64,000 nucleotides of DNA, from assembly GCF_035784015.1 (NCBI RefSeq), contig NZ_JALKOW010000001.1; one strand, given 5' to 3'. Under the pieces are notes generated by a model. It saw only the letters and a program-made list of their open reading frames with translations, searched no databases and was not told where the DNA came from. How positions within the stretch are numbered: the first letter of the stretch is position 1; each line of letters begins with the position of its first letter. Below are positions 1 to 8,638 of this stretch, piece by piece. The stretch is from Comamonas sp009360615. GTDB lineage: Bacteria > Pseudomonadota > Gammaproteobacteria > Burkholderiales > Burkholderiaceae_C. The position numbers were made by a program, and so were the translations under genes.

Positions 1-129
1 TTCCTGACCAAGGGCGGTGTGTTCTCCGACAGCATGCTGGACGCCTACATCGAGCTGAAGATGGGCGAAGTCACTCGTTATCGCCAGGCCGTCCACCCTG
101 TCGAATACGATATGTACTTCTCGCTGTAA
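1..129 (+). CDS. glnA: Glutamine synthetase, C-terminal end (partial)
   Basis: The reading frame is open from the window edge and stops with TAA at 127-129. The 42 residues end in VEYDMYFSL, the typical C-terminus of type I bacterial glutamine synthetase (GlnA), which makes glutamine from glutamate, ammonia and ATP in the cytosol. The upstream part lies outside the window. A strong intrinsic terminator follows 14 bases later. The ntrB/ntrC pair a little further downstream fits the usual glnA-ntrBC order of proteobacteria. The call rests on the C-terminal motif plus context. Confidence 0.9.
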   Translation, partial: FLTKGGVFSDSMLDAYIELKMGEVTRYRQAVHPVEYDMYFSL

Positions 130-142
130 AGCAGAGGTTCTC

Positions 143-166
143 AAAGGCGGCGCAAGCCGCCTTTTT
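143..166 (+). terminator. Intrinsic terminator after glnA
   Basis: A 9-bp perfect stem (143-151 with 156-164) closes a GCAA loop and runs into a T-tract. It lies just after the glnA stop codon, so glnA transcription probably ends here and the next gene needs its own promoter or read-through. Confidence 0.85.
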
Positions 167-308
167 CATTGGACGGACGCGGCTCGGGACGTGGCGGCAG
201 CGGAACCAAACAGGTGGGTGGCGGTCAAGTAGTCAATAAAAGCCGCAGGCTTGGAGCGATACTCAGGGTATTGCGGACTTGCGGCCGCCGTCTGCCTGAG
301 AGGACCGA

Positions 309-821
309 ATGAAGAAGTTTTATGTGTTGTCGTTGCTGTGTCTTGCATCCGGGGTGGCCCTTGCCCAGGATGTGATCTACCGCTGCGGCAATGAATACAC
401 CAACAACGTTTCACAGGCCAAGGCCAAAGGTTGCAAACCGGTCGAAGGCAGTGGCGTCACGGTGATTCACGGCACCCGTCCATCGGGGGGCGAAGCCGGT
501 GCGGCGGCGGCCAAGCCCAGGCCGGCAAGCAGCTCTGCCGCGAGCCAGCCGGTCTCGGCCCGCGCCGACAGCGCTGCGCAAAAGGCGCGCGACTCCGATG
601 CCCGCGCGATCTTGCAGGGCGAGCTGAACAAGGCTCAGTCCCGGCTGGCCGAACTCAAGGCGGAGTACAACGATGGCAATCCCGTGCGCACGGCACTGGA
701 GCTGCGCAATCCTCAGGGCTACCCGGAGCGCGTGGCCAAGCTCAAGGCCGATATCACACGCCAGGAAAGTGATATCGCAGGCATCAAGCGAGAGCTGGAC
801 CGGCTGCCTGCGGTCAACTAA
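309..821 (+). CDS. Secreted coiled-coil protein between glnA and ntrB
   Basis: This 170-residue protein has a clear Sec signal peptide (KK, a hydrophobic core, ALA-Q cleavage near residue 20). A short segment DVIYRCGNEYTNN with a second Cys near residue 42 resembles the DUF4124 fold found in small periplasmic proteins. An Ala/Ser/Pro-rich linker follows at about 55-95, then a charged helical, probably coiled-coil region to the end. The start has an AGAGGA ribosome site. It ends 36 bases before ntrB, so it is likely cotranscribed with ntrBC. No enzymatic motif is visible and its function is unknown; a role in nitrogen control is suggested only by position. Confidence 0.75.
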   Translation: MKKFYVLSLLCLASGVALAQDVIYRCGNEYTNNVSQAKAKGCKPVEGSGVTVIHGTRPSGGEAGAAAAKPRPASSSAASQPVSARADSAAQKARDSDARAILQGELNKAQSRLAELKAEYNDGNPVRTALELRNPQGYPERVAKLKADITRQESDIAGIKRELDRLPAVN

Positions 822-857
822 TCCGGCCCCTGGGGCTGGTCATTTTGGGTCAATCGC

Positions 858-1967
858 ATGAGTTCCACTGCAGCCCCGCTCCCCGATATCTCCAGGCCCG
901 ATGCGGACCTGGCCAACGGTCCTGGTTACCAGTCGCTGGATTGGCTTTGCACCTTGATTGCCGTGCTTGACGAGTACGGCATGGTGCGTTTTGTCAATGC
1001 GGCGCTGGAGAATGCGCTGGGCCAGTCGCGCCGCATCATGGTGGGCAGTGACTTCGCCACCTGCTTTGCCGAGCCTGCCCTGCTGGACAAGGCGCTCAGC
1101 GGAGCCCGTTCCAACGACTTTGCAGCACTGCGCTTCGAGGCCAGCCTGCTGCGCCTGGGGCAGGAGCCCCTGCCGATTCACGCTGCCGTCTCGCTGGCCG
1201 AGAAGGCCGGCCATGTCATGGTGGAGATGTGGCCTCTTGAGCAGCAGGCCCGGCAGGATCGCGAGGAGCGCATTCGCGAACAGGCACAGGCCAACAAGGA
1301 GCTGATTCGCAATCTGGCGCACGAGATCAAGAATCCGCTGGGCGGCATTCGCGGTGCAGCCCAGCTGTTGCAGATGGATCTGGTCACGCCCGAATTGCTG
1401 GAGTACACCACGGTCATCATTCACGAGGCCGACCGCCTGCAGGCGCTGGTGGACCGATTGCTGGCCCCGCATCGTCATCCTCACGAGGTCGGAGACGTCA
1501 ACATCCACGAGGTCTGCGAGCGCGTGCGTTCGCTGGTGCTGGTCGAGCACCCCCAGGGACTCAGGATCACGCGAGACTATGACATCTCGATTCCTGAATT
1601 CAGAGGCGACAGCGCCCAACTGATCCAGGCCTTGCTCAACATCGTTCAGAACGCTGCCCAGGCGCTGGGGCGGCGTATTGCGGAAGGCGATGCAGAGATC
1701 ATCCTGAGGACGCGTGTGGCCCGGCAGGTCACTTTGGGGCGTGAGCGCTACAGATTGGCACTGGAATTGCATGTAATCGACAACGGGTCAGGCGTGCCCG
1801 ATGCCATCAAGGAGCGAATTTTCTATCCTTTGGTTTCGGGCCGAGATGGTGGATCCGGCCTGGGGCTGACGCTGGCTCAGACCTTTGTGCAGCGTCACCA
1901 TGGCTTGATCGAGTGCGAGAGCCAGCCGGGGAGGACGGATTTCCGGATCCTCATTCCGCTGCCATAA
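858..1967 (+). CDS. glnL: Nitrogen regulation sensor histidine kinase NtrB
   Basis: NtrB (GlnL) is the cytosolic histidine kinase that, under PII (GlnB) control, phosphorylates or dephosphorylates NtrC according to nitrogen status. The 369-residue protein has an N-terminal PAS-like domain (about 28-125), the phosphoacceptor H-box LAHEIKNPLGG with His155, and an HATPase domain with the N-box (NIVQNAAQAL), the G1 box (DNGSGVP) and the G2 box (GGSGLGLTL). There is no transmembrane segment, as expected. It is followed 46 bases later by ntrC. Length and motifs are normal for the family. Confidence 0.95.
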   Translation: MSSTAAPLPDISRPDADLANGPGYQSLDWLCTLIAVLDEYGMVRFVNAALENALGQSRRIMVGSDFATCFAEPALLDKALSGARSNDFAALRFEASLLRLGQEPLPIHAAVSLAEKAGHVMVEMWPLEQQARQDREERIREQAQANKELIRNLAHEIKNPLGGIRGAAQLLQMDLVTPELLEYTTVIIHEADRLQALVDRLLAPHRHPHEVGDVNIHEVCERVRSLVLVEHPQGLRITRDYDISIPEFRGDSAQLIQALLNIVQNAAQALGRRIAEGDAEIILRTRVARQVTLGRERYRLALELHVIDNGSGVPDAIKERIFYPLVSGRDGGSGLGLTLAQTFVQRHHGLIECESQPGRTDFRILIPLP

Positions 1968-2013
1968 AGCCTGACATTATCAATATGCAGAAGAAGGGAA
2001 GGATGTTGCACGA

Positions 2014-3564
2014 ATGAAGCCAATCTGGATTGTGGACGACGACCCTTCCATCCGCTTTGTGCTTGAAAAAGCACTGGGGCGCGAAGGCTGGCCCATCCGC
2101 AGCTTTACCCAGCCGCGTGATGTGCTCAAGGCCCTGGCTGATGTGGACAACAGCGATCCCGAGCGTCAGGCCCCTCAGGTACTGGTCAGCGATATCCGCA
2201 TGCCCGGCGGCTCGGGCCTTGAGCTGCTGGAGCAGGTCAGGGCGCAGCAGCCAGGCCTGCCGATGATCATCATGACCGCCTATTCCGATCTGGACAGCGC
2301 GGTCTCGGCTTTTCAGCGCGGTGCCTTCGAGTATCTGCCCAAGCCCTTTGACGTACCCAAGGCCGTGGAGCTGATCCGCCGCGCCGTGGAGGAGAGCCAG
2401 CGCGAGGAAGTGGCCGATGTCCAGGCACCGGTCCAGGCTGAAATGCTGGGTCAGGCACCCGCCATGCAGGACGTTTTCCGCGCCATCGGCAGGTTGAGCC
2501 AGAGCCATGTCACGGTGTTGATCACCGGAGAGTCCGGTGCCGGCAAGGAGCTGGTGGCACGGGCACTGCACAAGCATTCCCCTGTTTCCGGCGGACCGTT
2601 TGTCGCCATCAACACCGCAGCGATTCCGAAGGACCTGCTGGAGTCCGAACTCTTCGGCCACGAGCGCGGTGCCTTTACCGGTGCGCAGACCCAGCGCCGG
2701 GGGCGTTTTGAGCAGGCCGAGGGCGGCACGCTGTTTCTTGATGAAATCGGCGACATGCCGTTCGAGCTGCAGACGCGCCTGCTGCGCGTACTCTCCGATG
2801 GTCATTTCTATCGGGTGGGCGGGCATCAGGCGGTCAAGGCCCATGTCCGCGTGATTGCCGCGACCCATCAGGACCTGGAGCTGCGCGTCAAGGATGGGGC
2901 CTTCCGCGAGGACTTGTTCCATCGCCTGAACGTGATTCGTCTGCGGCTGCCCGCGCTGCGCGAGCGCAAGGAGGACGTGCCCATGCTGACGCAGCATTTT
3001 CTGCAGCAGAGCGCACGCCAGCTGGGGGTGGAGCCCAAGCGCATGAGCTCGGCGGCCATGAGCCGTCTGCAGGCCTTCAACTTCCCGGGCAATGTACGCC
3101 AGCTGGAGAACATCTGCCATTGGCTGACCGTCATGGCACCGGCGCAGCAGATTGCACTCAAGGACTTGCCGCCCGAAGTGCTGGGCAGTGCGGCGGCGGG
3201 GGGGGCGGCGAACTTTGCGGGCGCGCTGAGTACCGGTGTCGGCATGGAGCCGCCCAAGGCAAACCAGCCCGAACCGGTTGCGCTGTCCTCGATCGGGACT
3301 GCGGCACTGCCCACGCACGAGGCTCCGGCGCAGGCTGAGGGCTGGTTGCAGGGACTGGGCAAGCAGGCCGAGGAGCTGCTGTCACAAGGCCATCATGACG
3401 TCTGGGATCAGCTGTCTCATCAGTTCGAGGCACAGCTGCTGCGAACGGCTCTGGCTGCCACGCATGGAAGGCGGGTGGAAGCCGCCAGCAGGCTGGGGAT
3501 CGGTCGCAACACCATCACGCGCAAGCTGCAGGAGCTGGGGCTGGAAAACGAGAACTTCGACTGA
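2014..3564 (+). CDS. glnG: Nitrogen regulator NtrC, sigma-54 activator
   Basis: NtrC (GlnG) is the response regulator that activates sigma-54 promoters such as glnA, amtB and glnK under nitrogen limitation. The receiver domain has the acidic pocket DDD (8-10) and phosphoacceptor Asp60 in VSDIRMPGG. The AAA+ domain shows Walker A GESGAGKE, the sigma-54 contact motif GAFTGA, Walker B FLDEIGDM and the RxxNVRQLEN sensor region. A Fis-type helix-turn-helix (AASRLGIGRNTITRKLQ) ends the protein. At 516 residues it is longer than the usual 470 or so; the extra length is an Ala/Pro-rich linker at about 390-445. The start has a GGGAAGGA ribosome site. Confidence 0.95.
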   Translation: MKPIWIVDDDPSIRFVLEKALGREGWPIRSFTQPRDVLKALADVDNSDPERQAPQVLVSDIRMPGGSGLELLEQVRAQQPGLPMIIMTAYSDLDSAVSAFQRGAFEYLPKPFDVPKAVELIRRAVEESQREEVADVQAPVQAEMLGQAPAMQDVFRAIGRLSQSHVTVLITGESGAGKELVARALHKHSPVSGGPFVAINTAAIPKDLLESELFGHERGAFTGAQTQRRGRFEQAEGGTLFLDEIGDMPFELQTRLLRVLSDGHFYRVGGHQAVKAHVRVIAATHQDLELRVKDGAFREDLFHRLNVIRLRLPALRERKEDVPMLTQHFLQQSARQLGVEPKRMSSAAMSRLQAFNFPGNVRQLENICHWLTVMAPAQQIALKDLPPEVLGSAAAGGAANFAGALSTGVGMEPPKANQPEPVALSSIGTAALPTHEAPAQAEGWLQGLGKQAEELLSQGHHDVWDQLSHQFEAQLLRTALAATHGRRVEAASRLGIGRNTITRKLQELGLENENFD

Positions 3565-3674
3565 GATTTGGAGGTGTCCACTCGCTTTCGGTGAGAGCTA
3601 TATTCGTCCTACAGGGTGCAATCACGGTTGACGACATGGAGCCGATGACGCAGGAATAACAATCGACAGGCATT

Positions 3675-4520
3675 GTGTTGATGGGACTGTCTGCGTTGTC
3701 TGCCTTGCCTTTATCCCTCTCTTTCCCGTCCCGGCCGGAGTCTTTCCTGCGGGATAAGAATGCCTTGTCTCCCTTGGTGCAGATGCCGGAGGAAGAGGAG
3801 GCCTTCTGGCTCGAGCACTACAGGCACGAGCCCTATTTTGTGCCGGGGCGCGGCTTCGATCAGTACTACCCGGCCTATTTGCTGGGCTGGCGGGCCGGTT
3901 GCCAACAGCCCCGGCAGGAGGCCATGCGTTTTGAGTCGCTGGAGCCGGAGCTGCGACGGCATTGGCCGGCACATTGCGGGGGGAGCCTGCTGGACTGGCC
4001 CCAGGTCAGGGGTGCCGTCAAGGCGGCCTGGCGCCGGTCGATGGCTCCGCCATTGTCCAGGTCAGTCGCGGACGCCGTGCTGGGTCGGAGAGCGAAGAAC
4101 AGTCTGGCCCTGGTACTGCAGGCGGGACAGCGCTTTGCACAGAGCTCCGGGCAGTTTCTGACGACTGCGGATTCCAGCATGGCGGTCGATGCGTTGCGCC
4201 GCTTTTCACAGGACTCGCGCAAGCTCATCTCCGAGCTGGCGGAACTGCTCGGTGGCTCTGCCGTGGCTGCGTCACCCGAGGAGGCGGGCACCGGCGGTGC
4301 ATGGGAGCGCGTGTGCAAGACCTGGCTCGACTATCTGGGCGTGACGGTGGCCGAAACCTGGCGGGACGTGCTGCGTCACCTCCAGGCCTGGCTGGAGTGC
4401 GCCGAACATTCCAGCCAGCTGGACTTGCCGCTCGGGGCCGCCCGGCTGCTCAAGCGGCATGTGATGCTGCTGCGAGGCCAGGTACAGGCCCTGCAGTGGC
4501 TCAGCCACTGCGGCGCCTGA
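3675..4520 (+). CDS. Hypothetical protein, unknown function
   Basis: This frame of up to 281 residues begins at GTG; ATG codons at 3681 and further in are alternatives, so the start is uncertain. The protein has no convincing membrane or enzyme motif. Its N-terminal third has the pattern FWLEHYRHEPYFVPG followed by YYPAYLLGWRAG, an aromatic-rich motif that I recall from uncharacterised Burkholderiales proteins. The remainder is Leu/Ala-rich and mainly helical, with several Trp residues. It sits between ntrC and the convergent xthA, with only 11 bases between the two stop codons. I do not recognise a function. Confidence 0.6.
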   Translation: MLMGLSALSALPLSLSFPSRPESFLRDKNALSPLVQMPEEEEAFWLEHYRHEPYFVPGRGFDQYYPAYLLGWRAGCQQPRQEAMRFESLEPELRRHWPAHCGGSLLDWPQVRGAVKAAWRRSMAPPLSRSVADAVLGRRAKNSLALVLQAGQRFAQSSGQFLTTADSSMAVDALRRFSQDSRKLISELAELLGGSAVAASPEEAGTGGAWERVCKTWLDYLGVTVAETWRDVLRHLQAWLECAEHSSQLDLPLGAARLLKRHVMLLRGQVQALQWLSHCGA

Positions 4521-4531
4521 CCCGTCCTGCT

Positions 4532-5308
4532 TCAATCCAGTGTGACGATCACGGGAGCGTGGTCGCTGGGCTGCTTGTTCTTGCGGGGAGCACGGTCCAC
4601 GCTGCAGGCGCTGACCTTGCTCCTGAGCGTATCGCTGACCAGGATATGGTCGATGCGCAGGCCGCGATTCTTCTGAAAGCCCAGCATGCGGTAATCCCAC
4701 CAGGAATAGCTTTTTTCCGGCTGCTCGAACATGCGGAAGGCGTCGCTCAAGCCCAGTTGCAGGAGGCGCTGGAAATGGTCGCGTTCTTGCACCGTATGGT
4801 GGATCGTGTCCTTGAGACCGACAGGGTCGTAGGAGTCCCGATCTTCGGGTGCCACGTTGAAGTCCCCCACCAGCACCAGACGCGGATGCAGGGCCAGCTG
4901 TTCCTTGATCCAGTCGTGCAGCGCCTGCAGCCAGCGCATCTTGTAGGCAAATTTTTCCGAGCCCGGCTCCTGGCCGTTGACGAAGTAGCCATTGATGAGG
5001 CGAACCTCGCCGTCTGGCGAGTCAATCGTCGTGGCAATGATGCGAGCCTGCTCGTCGTCAAGCCCCGGGATGTTGCGCACCACATCGCGGCCGGTTTCGC
5101 GCGTGACCCAGGCCACGCCGTTGTAGGTCTTCTGTCCATGGCTGACGGCCTTGTAGCCGGCCTCCTCGAAAGCCATGTGCGGGAACTTGTCATCGGTGAG
5201 CTTGAGCTCCTGAAGTCCCAGTGCATCGACCGGGTTGGCAGCAAGCCATTCCAGTACCTGCGGCAGGCGCACGGACAAAGAGTTCACATTCCAGGTGGCA
5301 ATTTTCAT
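4532..5308 (-). CDS. xthA: Exodeoxyribonuclease III (AP endonuclease)
   Basis: This 258-residue protein belongs to the ExoIII/Xth family of Mg-dependent phosphodiesterases that cut DNA at abasic sites and remove 3' blocking groups in base excision repair. The visible family motifs are KIATWNVNSL at the N-terminus, LGLQELK with the metal-binding Glu34, GDFNVAPE in the middle, and RIDHILVS and PSDHAPV at the end (catalytic Asp/His). I use the ATG at 5308; a TTG nine bases upstream is possible but less likely. It is transcribed alone, convergent with the unknown gene at 3675-4520. Confidence 0.95.
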   Translation of the reverse strand: MKIATWNVNSLSVRLPQVLEWLAANPVDALGLQELKLTDDKFPHMAFEEAGYKAVSHGQKTYNGVAWVTRETGRDVVRNIPGLDDEQARIIATTIDSPDGEVRLINGYFVNGQEPGSEKFAYKMRWLQALHDWIKEQLALHPRLVLVGDFNVAPEDRDSYDPVGLKDTIHHTVQERDHFQRLLQLGLSDAFRMFEQPEKSYSWWDYRMLGFQKNRGLRIDHILVSDTLRSKVSACSVDRAPRKNKQPSDHAPVIVTLD

Positions 5309-5564
5309 CTTCTTCAACTTTCCTTATTGCATGCGGGTTCCAGGGGATGGCTACCTGTAAAAAGGACTCCAGCTACCAGTCTGGCTACCCAAACAGTGCC
5401 CCTGGCGGGCATCTTTCTCGCAGTGACTGACAGCATAGCAAGCCTGGCCCTCTCTGAAACCGGCAAGGCTGTCCACCGTATCCCTCGTGTGGCGACTTCG
5501 GTCTTTGCAGGCCTGAAGTCCAATGGGCCTGTGCCGGCGTGCGGGGGTTTGCTACATTGGCCCC

Positions 5565-5798
5565 ATGAAACATGTTTCAAGCTTGGCCGGGATGGTGATC
5601 GTCGTTGCGGCAGTCAGCGGCTGCGCGCAATCTGTTTCCATCAATTTTGGCAATCCTTCGCAAGCCAATTGCAAAAAACAGGGCGGGGTGCTGCACACAG
5701 AAAAAGGCACCGTCGCCGATAAGAACACCTGTGTGCTGCCCGACGGATCGGCCTTTGAGGAGTGGGTGCAGCATGGGCGGCAGCCGCCCGCCAAATAG
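5565..5798 (+). CDS. Small DUF333 lipoprotein
   Basis: The product is a 77-residue lipoprotein. The N-terminal signal is followed by the lipobox VSGC, with the lipidated Cys at residue 20. The rest, with paired cysteines in ANCKKQGG and KNTCVLPDGSAFEEW, matches the DUF333 family (sometimes called putative hemolysin), whose function is unknown. The ATG at 5565 is preferred to an in-frame start at 5523 because it places the signal peptide at the N-terminus. It is probably a monocistronic envelope gene. Confidence 0.85.
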   Translation: MKHVSSLAGMVIVVAAVSGCAQSVSINFGNPSQANCKKQGGVLHTEKGTVADKNTCVLPDGSAFEEWVQHGRQPPAK

Positions 5799-5905
5799 CC
5801 AGGGAGGCTGGCCTCGGGCATCGGCATCGTGCCCTTCATGCGCAGACTGACAGCAGGCTGGGGAACGGAGTCGCCTGGCCAGCGTGGCCGATGTGGCGGG
5901 TAGCC

Positions 5906-6988
5906 TCAGTCCCGCAGCACCACGGCCTGACCGAAATTCTCCGATGCGGCCTGGGTGCCGTCGTCAAAGACCAGCACGCGCTCGGGCCAGCGCATGGCGG
6001 CGAGCTTGCTGCGCTGCACGGGGTTGTCGCCGCGCAGCCGGTCTAGCCAGCGGGCACCGACCGAATAGTCCACGCAGAACACATTGCCGCGCAGACCGTG
6101 CCATGACAGCGGCGGGGTGCCGCCGAACAGATTCTCGAACTGCGAGCCGTGCGCGGGCGCATCGGCCGGGCGCAGGCGGCGCCAGTAGTGGCCGACGACG
6201 ACCGCAGGCGCTTCGTCGTACTCATTCCACCAGCCCACGCGTTCGACAAAACGCCATTTTCCGCCCGCGTAAAAGGGGTTGCGGCATTCACGCTCCACGC
6301 CGGCCGTCAGCACTTTCAGAGGGTTGACCATGGCCTTGTTGAGCTCGTTTTCGCTGTGTGCGGGCAGAAAGGGCGGCTCGTGGCGATAGTCTTCCAGACT
6401 GTAGGGCCAGCTCAGCGCTTCCTGGCGCATGCGCTCGGCCACGCATTGGGCGACGGCCTGCTCGTCGGCAATCGTCTCGAAGTGGTCGTAGGCCGCCCGT
6501 GCGCTGCCTTCGGGCAGCTGGCGAATCATGGCAATCTGCTCGGGTCGCCAGGCCGCATGGACAATGCGCAAGTCCTCGCGCTCCAGCGCAATCGGCAGGC
6601 GACCCAGCTGCTCCAGCATGGCGGGAGTCTGCTCGGCCGGCATGCGCGCGAAAGGCGCGTACTTGGGCTGGTCGGAGTCGATGCGGCTGTCGAAGAACCA
6701 GCCCGATCCATCCTTGGCGTCTTCGCGCAGCAGATTGATTTCATGGTTGCCCAGCACGGCATGGGCCTTGCCTGCTGCCAGCATGCCGCCGACCAGCGCA
6801 AGCACCGAGGGGCTGTCCGGTCCGCGGTCGCAGAAGTCGCCGACAAACACCAGCCGCCGCCCTTCGGGGTGCTGGCCCTGCAGGTCGTAGCCCAGATGGC
6901 CCAGCAATTGCACCAGCGCGGCATACTCGCCGTGGATATCGCCAACGATATCGAGGGCGCCAGGAGGCAGGGGCTGGACTAGGCTCAT
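5906..6988 (-). CDS. Metallophosphoesterase, PPP Ser/Thr phosphatase-like
   Basis: This 360-residue protein carries the calcineurin-like signature in order: VGDIHGEY (Asp17 and His19), FVGDFCDRGPDS and LGNHEINLL, which form the dimetal centre of PPP-type phosphatases. Later His-containing motifs (GHYWRR and the Trp/Gly-rich segment around residue 295) probably complete it. It resembles the bacterial PrpA/ApaH-like phosphoesterases, but it is longer and has its own C-terminal region. The substrate cannot be told from the sequence; a phosphoprotein or a dinucleotide is possible. It lies downstream of folA on the same strand after a 195-base gap. Confidence 0.85.
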   Translation of the reverse strand: MSLVQPLPPGALDIVGDIHGEYAALVQLLGHLGYDLQGQHPEGRRLVFVGDFCDRGPDSPSVLALVGGMLAAGKAHAVLGNHEINLLREDAKDGSGWFFDSRIDSDQPKYAPFARMPAEQTPAMLEQLGRLPIALEREDLRIVHAAWRPEQIAMIRQLPEGSARAAYDHFETIADEQAVAQCVAERMRQEALSWPYSLEDYRHEPPFLPAHSENELNKAMVNPLKVLTAGVERECRNPFYAGGKWRFVERVGWWNEYDEAPAVVVGHYWRRLRPADAPAHGSQFENLFGGTPPLSWHGLRGNVFCVDYSVGARWLDRLRGDNPVQRSKLAAMRWPERVLVFDDGTQAASENFGQAVVLRD

Positions 6989-7183
6989 GATGAAGGGCGA
7001 TAGGCTTGCGGGAAAGGGCTCGGGCTGCAGCGGAAGGCCGCTCCATTGTCATACGGCAGTCATGCCACCAGGCTGACAATTGTTGCAACGCAGCACTGCG
7101 AGGGCAAGTGCGTTTTGTCTCTTGCCGGACTGCAGGATGGCCGGAGCGGGTGCGATGCCGCGCTGCAGGCACCCGGAAGGGGG

Positions 7184-7687
7184 TCAGCTTCGGCGCTCGA
7201 AGCGCACAAAGCAGTAGGGCAGGCCATTGGCAGAGACATGCTCGCTGCGGCTCACGGCCTGCCATGACGCGCCCAGCTCGGGAGCAAAGGCATCGCCTTC
7301 GAAGTCGCGGCCGATTTCGGTCACCTCCACGGCATCGGCCAGCGGCAGGGCCTGGGCATAGATCTGGGCGCCGCCGATGACCCAGAGGTCTTGCGATCGC
7401 TTGCGGCCCAGCTCCAGTGCCTGTGGCAGGCTGGCGGCGCGCAGGACCTGCTCGGAGGCCGGCTCGGCTTTCCAGTCGTCCTGGCGGGTGACGACGATAT
7501 TGCAGCGGCCCGGCAGGGGGCGGAATCGTGCAGGCAGCGAGTCCCAGGTCTTGCGTCCCATGATGACGGCGCAGCCCCGGGTCAGCTCCCTGAAGTGCGC
7601 CATATCCTCGGGCAGGTGCCAGGGCATGCTGTTGTCCTTGCCGATGACGCCATTGGCTGCGCGGGCGTAGATGAGTTGAATGGCCAT
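7184..7687 (-). CDS. folA: Dihydrofolate reductase
   Basis: DHFR reduces dihydrofolate to tetrahydrofolate with NADPH, restoring the cofactor oxidised by ThyA. The 167-residue protein has the N-terminal IYARAANGVIGKDNSMPWHLPEDM region with the conserved Trp and the substrate-binding Asp, the NADPH motif VIMGRKTWDSLP, and the VIGGAQIYAQAL motif. I use the ATG at 7687; a TTG at 7696 would add three residues. It follows thyA on the same strand with a 120-base gap that holds a dispersed inverted repeat. The thyA-folA pairing is common and functionally coherent. Confidence 0.97.
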   Translation of the reverse strand: MAIQLIYARAANGVIGKDNSMPWHLPEDMAHFRELTRGCAVIMGRKTWDSLPARFRPLPGRCNIVVTRQDDWKAEPASEQVLRAASLPQALELGRKRSQDLWVIGGAQIYAQALPLADAVEVTEIGRDFEGDAFAPELGASWQAVSRSEHVSANGLPYCFVRFERRS

Positions 7688-7790
7688 AGCTATCAATAGA
7701 GAAGCTGCTAGCGCTTGTCATTCATGAATTTCAGGTATGAAAATACTTGAAATCATTTTTAGAAAATCGATAGCAGCTCTGATTTTTATA
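7688..7790. repeat. Dispersed inverted repeat between thyA and folA
   Basis: This AT-richer block carries the outer inverted pair AGCTGCTA (7703-7710) and TAGCAGCT (7771-7778). Inside it is a second imperfect hairpin, 7728-7738 with 7743-7753, closed by a GAAA loop. The AGCTGCTAGCGCTTG core resembles short intergenic repeats that I recall from Comamonadaceae genomes. A related half-element flanks the lpxB start near 53.54-53.61 kb. It may act as a folded mRNA spacer in the thyA-folA transcript. Confidence 0.6.
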
Positions 7791-7807
7791 GTGATTCGAG
7801 GGCGTGG

Positions 7808-8638
7808 TCAGACCGCCACAGGCGCCTTGATGCCGGCATGGTGCTGATAGTCCAGCACCTCGAAATCGTCGTACTCGTAGTCGAAGATGGAGTCGGGCTT
7901 GCGCTTGATGTTCAGTGTCGGATAGGCGAATGGCTGTCGTGACAGCTGGGTCTGCACCTGCTCGAAGTGATTGTTGTAGATATGGCAGTCGCCGCCGGTC
8001 CAGATGAAGTCGCCCACTTCCAGATCGCATTGCTGGGCCAGCATATGGGTCAGCAGCGCATAGCTGGCGATGTTGAAAGGCACGCCCAGGAAGATGTCGG
8101 CGCTGCGCTGGTAGAGCTGGCAGCTGAGCTTGCCGTCGGCCACATAGAACTGGAAGAAGGAGTGGCAGGGCATCAGTGCCATCTGGTCCAGTTCGGCCAC
8201 GTTCCAGGCGCTGACGATGATGCGCCGGCTGTCGGGATTGCTGCGCAGCTGCTTGACGACTTCGGCAATCTGGTCGACATGTGTGCCGTCGGCCTTGGGC
8301 CAGCTGCGCCATTGCACGCCGTAGATCGGCCCGAGGTCGCCGGTTTCCTTGTCGGCCCATTCATCCCAGATGGTGCAGCCGCGCTCCTGAAGCCACTTCA
8401 CATTGCTGTCGCCGCGCAGGAACCACAACAGCTCCAGAATGATGGACTTGAGGTGCACCTTCTTGGTGGTGACCAGGGGGAAGCCTTCGCGGAGGTTGAA
8501 GCGCATCTGGTAGCCGAACACGCTGCGCGTGCCCGTGCCCGTGCGGTCGGTCTTGGATGCGCCGTGTTCGAACACATGGCGCATGAAGGTTTCGTACTGG
8601 CAGCGCACGGGGCGCAGGGGGCTGGTGGTGGAGTTCAT
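7808..8638 (-). CDS. thyA: Thymidylate synthase
   Basis: ThyA methylates dUMP to dTMP using methylene-tetrahydrofolate. The 276-residue protein shows the N-terminal DRTGTGTRSVFGYQMRF signature, the catalytic Cys in MPCHSFFQFYV, and the dUMP-binding motif HIYNNHFEQ. Length is normal. The ATG at 8638 is chosen over an upstream in-frame codon at 8692 because the protein then starts as in homologues. It is the first gene of a likely thyA-folA unit and faces a 377-base intergenic region. Confidence 0.97.
   Translation of the reverse strand: MNSTTSPLRPVRCQYETFMRHVFEHGASKTDRTGTGTRSVFGYQMRFNLREGFPLVTTKKVHLKSIILELLWFLRGDSNVKWLQERGCTIWDEWADKETGDLGPIYGVQWRSWPKADGTHVDQIAEVVKQLRSNPDSRRIIVSAWNVAELDQMALMPCHSFFQFYVADGKLSCQLYQRSADIFLGVPFNIASYALLTHMLAQQCDLEVGDFIWTGGDCHIYNNHFEQVQTQLSRQPFAYPTLNIKRKPDSIFDYEYDDFEVLDYQHHAGIKAPVAV

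Noticed and set aside
3962..5722. A 586-codon plus-strand frame over the unknown gene and xthA
   Set aside because: It overlaps xthA on the opposite strand and the DUF333 start, with no motif.
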